From Macrocystis pyrifera (lineage: Eukaryota > Sar > Phaeophyceae > Laminariales > Laminariaceae): 64,000 bases of DNA. Position 1 is the stretch's first letter, and each line of letters begins with the position of its first letter. Below, piece by piece: positions 35,331 to 51,133 of the stretch. The translations under genes and the position numbers were made by a program. Below the pieces are notes generated by a model. It was not told the DNA's origin, did not search any database, and saw only the letters and a program-made list of their open reading frames with translations. The stretch is taken from the NCBI GenBank assembly GCA_031763025.1, contig JASSKH010000001.1:17337142-17401141 (forward strand), in the 5' to 3' direction.

Positions 35331-35580
35331 CAGGGCTGTACACGGGTCGGGTCAAAACTCGCGGGTCAGGTCAAAACTCGCTGGTGGGATCAAAACTCGC
35401 AGGTCGGATCAGAATTCGCGGGTAGGGACAAAATTCGCGGGTCGGGTCAAAACTCGCGGGGCGGGTCGGATTGGGTCACCCAACCCGACCCGACTCGGCC
35501 CGACTCGTGAGATATCGAATAACTCCTGACCCGATGATCCGACCTGACCCGTGAGTGTTTCGATACCCCCTGACACGACC
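35331..35580. mobile_element. GGGTC-rich hAT-like relative, short
   Basis: It begins CAGGGCTGTACACGGGTCGG and has direct CGGGTCAAAACTCG units followed by inverted GACCC units. No clear right end is seen. Confidence 0.5.
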
Positions 35581-36011
35581 GGCGGTGTGGGGTCGTTACC
35601 TGTGGGCAACCCTGGATAATACCGGATTTATCATTGTTTTCATCTGGTGCTTTACTACTACTACTGACACACGGGCGCTTTTGTCGAAGTCGGTGTCTGT
35701 GCTTGCTCCGTGTCCTACTCCTGTCCAATCCAAGATCACTCTCACTTTTTGTCGTTCCTCTGGCACGGCCACTGGCCTTATTTTTATGTTATTCACAGCA
35801 GTGAAAAAGCTGCCCTGTTGGAACGGCTGTTAACGAGTCTACTTCCCAGGTAGTAGTTAGTCACCACGTCACGTCACCACTCTCCTCTGTCCTCCATGCG
35901 TCTCTTGTGTGCTCTCTGGAGTGCCGGTGGTCGCGTGCCCAGCACATCGAACTCTGGCGTTGTTCTTTGCTTCCATTCGAGTTATACCTACACCGTACTA
36001 CTTCGTAGATA

Positions 36012-36090
36012 CCACTCTGTCCCATTATATAAGAACCGGTTCTACACTAATTGATAAACAAAAATGTGTTTATATTTCGGGACAGAGTGG
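36012..36090. mobile_element. 79-bp CCA...TGG-ended MITE, copy 2
   Basis: It has the same length as copy 1, with ends CCACTCTGTCC...GGACAGAGTGG between two TA dinucleotides. It lies 880 bp before PH exon 2. Confidence 0.85.
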
Positions 36091-36970
36091 TACATCCGGT
36101 AGATGTACCGATGCCTCTCGGTTTTTTTTAAGGGCTGATTAGATTTCCAAATTTCGACGGCTGGTGGGTCTTTCGTTTTTTTTGCAGCTGCACAAAACGT
36201 CACTGGGTTTTGCCTTGCGTCCCCCCTCACGTCCGATTGCTTGCGTACGTGAAAACCGTGTACGAGACTGGTGTACCGGTATCTGGCACACGTACTCGTA
36301 TCGTTTTTTTTTTTTTTTTTTTTTCGAAGCATGCACACCTCGGCGAGATCATTCCCTCTTGATGGCGTCATAGATGACGTCATCAGGTACTGTAGATATT
36401 TCAAGCCAGATAGATATATTAATGATCTGTATGATCTGTATGATGTGTATGATCTAGCTCATGTTGCCGGGTGGGAGCCATGTAGTATGCGTGCTCTCGT
36501 GGCACATGTTTCCTGGTTTTGATCTGTTTTGTACGGATCCCGAAGGATTTGTCGAAATTGGAACGTGGAAGTGTGGTGAGCTTGAGCTTTTATTTTTACC
36601 AATCCGCCGGATGATGAAAAAAAAAAACAGAAAAAAAAAAAAAAAGAGAAGGATTTGTACCCTTCAGATCCTGGACAATCTCTCTAAAAACGGTGGGTGC
36701 GGAAACTAGATGGTGATTTGAGTCCTGTGAATTGTAAAGCCGCTTCGTCAAGACGTGAATATTTCTCGGCGTAACACGTGTACGGTAACTTGGTGCGACG
36801 TACCGTGTGTATTGTCATGACCGCACCTTATGTAGGCGTGTAGATGATTCGTAGCTCTCCACATACACCTGCAGTACAGTGTCGTATGTGGTGCAGCAGC
36901 ATCATTCTTTTTCTGTTTTTTTTTTGTTCAAAACTCAATGCTTGTCCCTTTTTTGTCTATTTTTTGGCAG

Positions 36971-37140
36971 GCGTTTCGGGATGGACCGAGCGATGGTTTG
37001 TGCTAGACGGGAAGCGGGTAATGTACTACAACCACAAGGGGGAGAGGCATCCCCGAGGTACACTCGAGCTCAACGCGAAGAGTAAGCTGAAGAAAATTCT
37101 TACCAAGGACCACGCTTTTCATGTCGTGTCCGAAAAACAG
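36971..37140 (+). CDS. PH-domain protein, exon 2 (core of the domain)
   Basis: The exon follows TTTTTGGCAG and ends in CAG before GTGGGTGGG. It encodes WTERWFVLDGKRVMYY, then HPRGTLELN and HAFHVVSEKQ. These correspond to PH beta strands 2-6; the W..RWFVL.....YY pattern is the most diagnostic part of the family. The basic residues of strand 2 and the first loop (K7, K8, R16) could contact phosphoinositides, but specificity cannot be read from the sequence. The exon is 170 nt, phase 1 to phase 0. Confidence 0.85.
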
Positions 37141-40100
37141 GTGGGTGGGCCGTCCGTGCCTTTTCGTTTATTTTCATATAGGTCTTGATTTGAACAAGCA
37201 ACACTGCCTGTTTATTATTATAGTTTGTATCAGTTGGTCGCTCTGGTGTATTGTAGCGACGGCCTCCTGGGCTTGAAACATCAACGCCTGCTAGGTTCCC
37301 CGTGCTGCTGTGGTATTTTGACCTGGTACGTAGTGCCTATTAACGCAAAATGTATCGGTCTTGATTTGAGCCAGCACAAACGCCTGTTTCGTAGTTTATC
37401 GGTTGGCCGATTTGGTGTTTCTTGGCGAACGCCTCCCAGGCTTGAAGGGAAAACGCCTGCCGGGTACACACCTATAGCTGTGATATATATATATATATAC
37501 CTGGTATTTTTTTTTTCTACGCTGGGCATATATGTATACAAGGACCGCTTCGTCTTCATCTTTCTGTTGGGGATGGGAATGGATTCGTTTTAGTACCGGA
37601 ACAAAAACAAATGATGTCGCATGGTCAAGATCTAGGAAAAAAAAAACTGTAGGAAAGTAACCAATCCGTGATTGGAAAAAAAAAAAAAAAAAAAACTTTC
37701 GCCGCCAAAAATTGAGTTCGATGATGCTGCCTCTCAAAATTGAAATAAAAACCAGTGCCGGCATCGACGTGGCGGCGTTGAGCTATGTACGAGCTGAAAA
37801 AATGTCAGCCTTGGTTATTGCACTACACGTGCTGCAGGACAGCGCACAACCAGGCCCCCAGACCTTAGAGCAGCAGCGTAGGCACGGACGCGCGAGCGTG
37901 AATGTATCGCACGTTCCTGGTGGCCCCTTGGGATTGGCGGCCGGCAGCACGGGAATGCTGCCCCCCCCTGTGAAACACATTCTTGTACAGATCAAGTCGC
38001 AGGCTATGTGGTACTGGTTTACTGCTGTTGGGCACGTGTAAACAAGAACTTATCCACACACAGCATCGACAGTCGGCTTCGTGTTGCTATACTACACTTC
38101 GCCGAGACCGAGATTTCGACGGCGCTGCCTTTACCTACCTCCGTGGAAGCGCGCCCCACCTGTATCTCACGGGCAAGCTGTTGCTGTGCGTGCAGCTAGG
38201 CTGGAGCCTTGCGGCCAAGGAAGGCTGCATTCATCACGCGCCTCAAGTTCTGCATGGTGCTGCTGTATGTACTCGTACGTACGTATTACCACTATCCGGA
38301 AATGTAAAGAACCGCTTATCTTCGTATTTATGCTTGAACCATTCCTATATTTCCGGACAGAGACAGAGGGGTACGGTAGAGTATTTTTACTCGATCGTTT
38401 TCTCACGTGAGACAGCAGCGATGCGTTCGCATCTGAACGCTTGGGGTGACTCGCTTCCCGCTGCATCAAGGCCCGGTCACGGATGGTCTCCGCTGCGGCG
38501 ATGGCACCGGGTGTGATGGCAATCGCTCGGTGTGCGGCCGCGTTCATGTCTGGCACCGTTGTGGCCCGATACACTGAAGGCTGGACGTCCTTTTTTTTTT
38601 TTCGTCTCGAATATTTTTTGTCGAATTTCCCATGAATTATTGACTATTCAAAAGAGGATCAACTGCTGGAGAAAAGTTATTTACTTGTCGGATTCAATGG
38701 CGGGTCGCGTTGCTGTAAGCGCAAATTCCCGGCGGAGGGGCTGACCCGTATATATTTTTTTTAGTACTGTCAAATAGTTCTTCTATAGAGAGAACAATAC
38801 GAATACAACCTGAACAATCGAGTTTTCCGGCATACCTCCACTGAAGTAGACGGGGAAAAAATCTGCAGATCAAATGACAACCAATCACAGCCTCTTTCTC
38901 TATTGATTGGATATGTTTGTCGAACGCTATTATCCAATTCGTTTCCTGTGTCGAGCGATCAGGTATTTTGGTGCAACCGTGGATATATACAGTCTAAAAC
39001 CAAGTAAATAGGGTGGCGGCAGACTGTTTTCAAAATTATGTCTTTTTGATTTTTTACGAAAACGGTTTTTCGAGTAGACTGGATATTTTGTTACGCCTAG
39101 AACGAATCCATTCCCACCCCCAACTGTTTAGACACGCCCTCCTTTCGTTTCCGCCCTGAGTGGTACCTGGTACATGGTCTCTATTAGCGCATAATTTTTT
39201 GTTTCGTCGAAATAGAAACAAATGAGAAAAAGTTTGCCAGGTGTAGCTCTTATTAGTGCTGCTGCTGTTTCAGGGCGGTTTGTTTTTCACTCTGCGTGAT
39301 GCTTTCTCAACAGCTGTTTTTTTTCGTTTTTGTCTGCAGAAGAACGGCAGAAAAGGTTTCAAGACTTGACTCAGCTAATGTGTGTGTTTTTTTGACAGCC
39401 CACTTTTTTTGTTGTTGCCATGACTATTTTGGTCGTTGTGCAGGTCGCCCGTTTCGAGGTGGTCGTCCTTTCTCTTCGACCACCCCATTTTGTCCTCCTT
39501 CACGTCCCCGCCTCGCGTTTTCCAGCCTCCTCGTGTTAAGTGTCTTGTCTTGTCTTGTATGTTCTTGTCTCGCCTTGCCTTGTTTTATCTTGTCTTGTCC
39601 TGCCCTGTTTCATCGCTGTCTCATACATACGAAGCATTGTCCCATGTTGCCTCGTGGTGGTCTCGCCACATTGCATTGCATTTCGCGGTCGTAGGACAGG
39701 CTCCAATAACTCTGGAGTGAAAGGAAACCTCGGTAGAAATAAAAAACAAAGAATAATACACATGATAACCCTATTAATAGCACATGTACACCTCGGCCGA
39801 AAATAAAAAGTGAGGTCCACGCTCGTGCGTATCAGGTACATGCGGTACGCTGTACAAGTCGCCACAGAAACCGAGAAGACCGCATACTAGGCAGGAAAAA
39901 ATAGACAGGTTGAAAAAAAAAACTCGGACGTCGAAAAATCGAAAAACGAAGTCGAAAATCACAAATCAAAAATCAAAAAGGGAAGAAAAAGGTCTTCTAC
40001 TGTCGCGTCTTATCTCATGTTGTCTCATATTGCCTCATCGTTGTCTCCTCTGTGTTGTGGATGTCTCCTCGCATGTGTCTCATCGTTGTCTCCTCCTTGC

Positions 40101-40160
40101 CGCGTGCTGTCTCGTCCTGTCTGGCGTGCTGTTCGTGGTGGGTGGGCGGGGTTTTGACAG
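37141..40160 (+). other. PH gene intron 2
   Basis: This 3.0-kb intron contains a poly-A run near 37,680, one member of the CCA...TGG-ended MITE family (38,289-38,371) and CTTGT-rich simple sequence (39,536-39,605). GC-rich coding-like patches on both strands at 37,730-38,580 could be a decayed gene fragment, but no domain is recognisable. Confidence 0.45.
38289..38371. mobile_element. CCA...TGG-family MITE, diverged copy 3
   Basis: The ends contain CCGGAAATGTAAAGAACC and its imperfect inverse CATTCCTATATTTCCGG followed by ACAGAG, with TA outside. The outer right end has drifted. It lies in PH intron 2. Confidence 0.6.
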
Positions 40161-40283
40161 GCGTTGACAGTAAACGCGCTTAACGGGGACGATCGTGAGC
40201 GCTGGATGACAGCTATCGCCGACAAGGTGCAGGAGCTGAAAGCCGCCCTCGTCGTATTACCGAAGCGAAAAGGGACGAGGTAA
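40161..40283 (+). CDS. PH-domain protein, exon 3 (C-terminal helix)
   Basis: After the acceptor GTTTTGACAG the frame reads ALTVNALNGDDRERWMTAIA and then DKVQEL. This is the last strand and the C-terminal alpha helix of a PH domain with its invariant Trp. Exon 2 ends in phase 0 and this exon opens in phase 0, so the domain is completed exactly. The frame ends at TAA (40,281-40,283). The stop overlaps a possible donor, GAG|GTAAAG at 40,279, so the protein could instead continue into an unseen exon. I see no further matching exon before the MAP kinase gene. Confidence 0.75.
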   Translation, partial: ALTVNALNGDDRERWMTAIADKVQELKAALVVLPKRKGTR

Positions 40284-40686
40284 AGCGCCGCATTCTGCCG
40301 ATGCAGCCCCTACTGTCAGGGCTGTTGAGTTGTCTGGCTCACTGCCGACTAGTCTACACCGCCGACTGGTTTAACAGCCGCCGAATAGCCTAAGCCGCCG
40401 ACTGGTTGTGAGTTGGCTGGGGTATTTTGTGCTGTGAGTTGCGGAGCAAAAGCTGTCAATAAGACCTCGAGTTGTCTGCTTTTACCGTAGCGCACGTTTT
40501 GAGTAGGCACAGGGGTGGGTGGTACCAGGTATCGCTTTTTCGACGCTCGTTTTTCTACAGAAGGCTAAGGTTGCTAATGCCGACCGAAACCCGTTTTCCG
40601 AAAGGGATTATGGTCGAGAGCCTTCCGAAAATAGTGACGTTCGACCTTTTGCCACCCTCACTTGTTGTTGAGAAATCGAGCGCTTG

Positions 40687-40762
40687 GAACCCCAGTTCCG
40701 TTTTGGTGACAAACTACTTGGAGTTTGACTGGTTTGTATCCTAAACGGGACTGCAGTCCTGT
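40687..40762. mobile_element. CTGCAGTCC-ended MITE, copy 4
   Basis: The left end has decayed (CCCCAGTTCCG), while the core and right end (GGGACTGCAGTCCT) are well kept. It lies 400 bp after the PH stop codon. Confidence 0.75.
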
Positions 40763-41724
40763 TGGAAGGGTTAGAAACGGTCACACACCCCTGTACCAAG
40801 CTCAAAATTACAGTAATCGGTATTAGCAGGAGATACAGCGCGACAGCAGTGCCATCGTCGTGTAGCTATTCAGTAGTGCTATTAGTAATTATATGATCAG
40901 TGGTACGTGCTCGCAGCCGTGGCCACGCAGATCCTACTCACACGCCGTGCACCTCCCTCCGCCTCCAGTATCCTTTTGCTTGTTTTCAAACCACCACCGG
41001 TGATATTATACCCCGGTGATATTATACCTTGGCACCTACGTACGTACTTGGAAGCATTAAAAAACGCAAGAAAATCTAGCACCCTGGGTGGAAATATCAG
41101 GAACGTTTAGACAGGAATTTGAAGGCCAAGCTGTCCTCGTCTTTCAGCCCCGAGTGGTGGTGGTTTGTCTTCGATTTTTCGATGTTTGAGGTGGCCCGGC
41201 CCGCACACTTTGTATTTTGTCGGAAAGGCAAAACGTGCGGTGAAGGCGCGTCCGGATCGTGCCTCGGGGTTGGGGTCTCCATCGATTGTGGTTGTAGGGT
41301 TAAGGTTGGGTTGGGTCCAGACTTGCCACCAAACATAAACATCCCAAGAGCACAAGAAACAGGGTCAATTTGTTTTTGTCCGTTTTCTTTCTGGTGTGTT
41401 CCATCAATGGTTTGATATGGCACATGTACAGGTACAACAGTGCCTAGATCGTCGGAGAGGGGAGACGGGGGTGTGTGTGCGGAAATTGCGGTGGCTGCCC
41501 GCGAGGCGCAAGTCGCTAGCTGCGTCTTGATCTTGCGAAAGAAGCACTAGAAACGAGCCTCCCAATACTGCTGTGCATGTATGGTTTCCCCCCCAGCGTG
41601 CGCCCATCTTTCACCCGCTCAACCTGTTTGTTTCCTGCTGCTTTTGGCGCTGCTTCTGCTACGGTTTGCTTGTGCGATTTGCTTGTGCTGGTGCTTCTTC
41701 TGTTTCTTTCTGCTGCTGCTCCTG

Positions 41725-41731
41725 CTGTTGG

Positions 41732-41762
<31 letters not shown>
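41725..41762 (+). repeat. CTG repeat in the MAP kinase 5' UTR
   Basis: Interrupted CTG units end 14 bp before the start codon. Length variation here could affect translation, and it creates a false upstream ORF. Confidence 0.8.
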
Positions 41763-41775
41763 GGTCGTCGATAGA

Positions 41776-47735
<5,960 letters not shown>

Positions 47736-47783
47736 GGTGGGTTCGTCGGTAGACCGGTCGCGTTTGGGGGGGCGAGGCGCGCG

Positions 47784-47790
<7 letters not shown>

Positions 47791-47843
<53 letters not shown>
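47791..47843 (+). repeat. Poly-G run 55 bp after the MAP kinase stop
   Basis: An uninterrupted run of about 53 G. Further G runs are at 47,992-48,030, 49,620-49,640, 49,979-50,012 and 59,257-59,283. Confidence 0.9.
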
Positions 47844-48159
47844 CGTTCTTAGTGGCCGACTCGAAGGGAGCGGGCTATAGGGGAGGGGCTTTGTTGCGGG
47901 GGGCGGTGGAGTGTTTACTGGGTGGTAGCGAGGGTAAGGGGACCGCGGTGTGGTGTTTGTTTTTTTGGCGATGCGATTGGGGGGGTGGGAGGGGGGGGGG
48001 GGGGGGGGGGGGAGGGGGGAGGGGGGGGGGGTCGAGTTCGAATGTCGTGTGCTTTCGTTTCTCTGCGGGTGCTTTTTGCGACTGTCTTTTTTTCTCCCGG
48101 GCTTTGGTCACGCCTCGTTGGCTTGTGCGCCCTAGTGTCTGAATTGCAGATGGTGTGCT

Positions 48160-48320
48160 AATATGAGTCCGGATGCAAGTCCAAGTGCAAATGCTGGTGG
48201 AAATGCGAAGTGCAAATGCAATTGATGGTGAGAGTGCACCAGGTGCAAAGGAGAGGGCGAGTGCAACGAGAATTCTGATGCATATGCAAGTGCAGATGTA
48301 GATGCGAATGCTAACGCAGC
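48160..48320 (+). repeat. Minisatellite, AAGTGCAAATGC-type
   Basis: Imperfect 6-12 bp units of the AAGTGCAAATGC kind run for about 160 bp downstream of the MAP kinase gene. Confidence 0.6.
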
Positions 48321-48754
48321 GGCCTGTTGTGCAGTACACCTTTCTGTATTTTGGGTTCGAGTTCGAGCTGATGTCTGTATGGTATTGCCTATTGCCCGAG
48401 TACGTAGGGCGGTTGGAGGGGGGAGGGGGGGGGGGGGCAAGGCTGGTCGCAGGGAAGAGAGTAGAGAAGAAGAGGAAGGAAGAGAGGGAAGGGGGTTAAG
48501 GAAGTGAAGCCATGGCCTCGCGACGATCGACAGGGTGGGGAGGGACAGGGGCAGGGGTAGGGGGGGGTGCGTCGGGTGCGAGGGCGTACGAGCCCTTAAC
48601 TTTTGTTTTTGTTTGTTGCGCGAGGAGGACCAAGAGGGGAGGGGGGGGCGAAACAAAGAGGAGAAAATGAAAAGAGGGCCAAATATATATATTTTCCGGC
48701 CGATGAAGCAAATGGCTGTTGTTGTCGAATCCCTGGTAATATACATAACGACCG

Positions 48755-49345
48755 CGGGTTATCGACGGAATTCTACCGAATTCTACCGACGGGAGTGTTT
48801 TCGGGCATGTTTTCGGGCATGAATCTGCCGTCGGAATTATCCCGACAGCAGTATATTACAGGAGCTATGTACCCGTGGAAGGTGATCGGCCGCATCCTGG
48901 TGTATGACTTCTTTCCCGAAGGAGTACCGACGGAAATGTTCTACCGACCGAAATCTACCGGAAGATTGCTGCTGACAGCAGTCTATTCTACCGGAGAAAA
49001 ATCTACAGACGGTAGAAGGTAGTAGAAGGAATTACCGCCACGAGTATACCGTAGAAACTATCAAGGACGAGGACAGTTTACGGCGGGGATATACCTAGAG
49101 CAAGGACTACCGACGGACGCATACAGCAGGAACTACCGACGATGGGGACAGTTCACCGGAGGGAGTCTATCGAAGGACAAGACTACCGACGGAAGTATGC
49201 CGAAGGAACTACCGACGGAAAACTATCGAAGGCAATCTACCAAATGGAGTGTGTCCCGACGGAAGTCCACGGACAGAATTCCACGGAGGGGTGTGCCGAC
49301 GGATTTATATCGATGGAACTGTACGCAAGGGTTGGTCCCGACCGC
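48755..49345 (+). repeat. Minisatellite, CTACCGACGGAA-type
   Basis: ACCGACGGAA-like words recur roughly every 15-35 bp for 590 bp, heavily diverged, with no fixed period. Confidence 0.7.
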
Positions 49346-49977
49346 AGTATTAGCGAAACGGCCCATATTCCAAGTAGTTCCAAGCAGTAGCTCTTTTTTT
49401 CCGACAGGGACTGTAACGACGAGATGGCGGTCGAGTGGGTGTTCCTTGTTTCCGCAGGCGGTGGGTAGCTTTCTTGCAAGCACCCACCCCCACCCCTTTT
49501 CCTCCGTCCACTGTTTGCTGCGGCGGCACAAAAAAAACTGACGCCATTCCGTGTTGTGGACGTGCGTGAGTTTTCCTGCGGGATCGGCGGCGTTTTTTTG
49601 TCTGCGGGTGGTGGTGGTGGGGGGGGGGGGGGGGGGGGGGCTTGTTTACCTGCAGAGGGGGTGGCGTTTTTTTTTTTTTTTTTTTTTTTCCCTCTGGGCG
49701 TATTTGTTGTTGCGGCTGCTGTTCCCCTGTATGATGGGTGTGCCGCGCCTCTTGTGGCGTGCCCGAAATGATTTTGGGCTGTGACAAGCGTTGTTACATG
49801 CAGCCCCCCCCCCCCCCCCCCCCCCCCCAGCCGGCGGTGCTAAACGGACGGCTTTGACGATGGCGGCGCTCGATATGACGGTGCCTGTCTCATGTTTGCT
49901 TCTTGTAGGCTGCCTGCCAGCGTTCGCTGAGAGAGTGGACGCTGCTGGCGCAGGCTAATTCATGCTGGAGAGGGGGT

Positions 49978-50014
<37 letters not shown>

Positions 50015-50096
50015 GTAGGGGTTGCTATCATAATTTTCCCGCGCGCTTGCTTCTCTCCGTCTCGAGAGACGCGTTTTTGTGTTCTTGTGTTCTTGT

Positions 50097-50196
50097 NNNN
50101 NNNNNNNNNNNNNNNNNNNNNNNNNNNNNNNNNNNNNNNNNNNNNNNNNNNNNNNNNNNNNNNNNNNNNNNNNNNNNNNNNNNNNNNNNNNNNNNN
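50097..50196. other. Assembly gap
   Basis: Exactly 100 N, the usual placeholder for a gap of unknown size. It lies between a G run and a TGTTCTTG repeat, where assembly would be expected to fail. Confidence 1.
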
Positions 50197-50564
50197 GGGA
50201 GGTGTCTGATCTGTACGTAGCAAGCACATATTATCCGGTACATATTTCCTGGATTGGGTTCGATCTGTCCACTGCAGCTCCTGCACAGTTAGCTGAACGT
50301 ATCACATCACGAATCCAGGGAATATTTATATATACCAGGTACGTCTGTACGTACCTGGTGCGCGAGCTCTCTGGAGTGGCCAAACCACAGACCAAAAACG
50401 AAAATAATAGTAGTAGTAGGTAGTAATTGCGGATTGTACGTGAGTTCTCTTTACATACATCAAGCCGTTCGAACTTTCTTTCTACCCAATTACACCAGTG
50501 TGTTACACCCAGTGTCCGTCCTGACTCCTTATTTTATTACCAGGTATATCCTAGAGAGATACTA

Positions 50565-50669
50565 CTACGGGGGTCCATAGTTAACGGGACCAAATTTTGT
50601 TAGTAAAAATAGGTAAACATATAGGTTTTTATGTATACCATAGGTCCTATTAACTATGGACTCCCGTAA
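50565..50669 (+). mobile_element. TTACGGGGG MITE, copy 18
   Basis: It is full length, begins CTACGGGGG, is flanked by TA, and is inserted next to a diverged family-D repeat. Confidence 0.88.
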
Positions 50670-51025
50670 TAGTGCTGTGGCCACAGACTGCTGTGAGACA
50701 AGAGGAAAGACAAAACAAAAATATAATCGCAAATAAATGAATGGTTAAAAAGCAAGTGAAATACCAACGTATGTATGTATAAGGTATGAATACTATTAAT
50801 TAATACTGCTAATTAATTATATTCATACCAACCAGGTACCTGTACGTACGTGGTACTAGTAGAAAACACAACACAATTATTGTCATTATTATAATTGTCA
50901 AGGCTGAACAGAAAACGAAAAAAAAGAAAGAAAAGAAGAAACAAAAAAAGAAATTGTCAAATGAAGCATAATAATACAAGTAAGTGACGCAAAAATATCA
51001 GAAATACTGCTATTTATTCATACTA

Positions 51026-51133
51026 TCACGGGGGGGGTCCATAGTTAACAAGACCTATGGTGAACATAAAAACCTATATATTTGCCTATTTTTACTAACA
51101 AAATTTGGTCCCGTTAACTATGGACCCCCGTAA
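51026..51133 (-). mobile_element. TTACGGGGG MITE, copy 19
   Basis: It is full length and reversed, with a lengthened G run, and is flanked by TA. Confidence 0.88.

Larger units (their letters stand above)
5531..36970 (+). other. Inferred 31.4-kb first intron of the PH gene
   Basis: I find no supported host gene in this stretch. It holds most repeats listed separately. Sub-stretches with nothing I can name except scar words and simple repeats are 5,531-8,870, 12,440-14,000, 22,460-24,590, 24,660-25,500, 25,990-27,150, 27,240-28,330 and 33,170-34,760. Many chance ORFs of 60-190 codons occur on both strands, but they lack recognisable domains and are rich in Cys, Tyr, Arg and Ser. Confidence 0.5.
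40284..41775. other. Region between PH and MAP kinase coding sequences
   Basis: It should hold the PH gene 3' UTR and the MAP kinase promoter and 5' UTR. It contains one CTGCAGTCC-ended MITE (40,687-40,762) and, just before the kinase ATG, a CTG repeat. No further gene is seen. Confidence 0.45.
47736..50096. other. MAP kinase downstream region
   Basis: It holds poly-G/C/T runs and two minisatellites. A possible exon-like patch after a TTCTTGTAG acceptor (49,910-49,965; reading CQRSLREWTLLAQANSCW) has no recognised homology and runs into poly-G before the gap. No supported gene. Confidence 0.4.

Noticed and set aside
41581-41775. In-frame upstream ATG extending the MAP kinase
   Set aside because: The extension is Leu/Cys/Ala-rich and read from the CTG repeat; the ATG at 41,776 directly precedes the usual N-terminal MAP kinase sequence.
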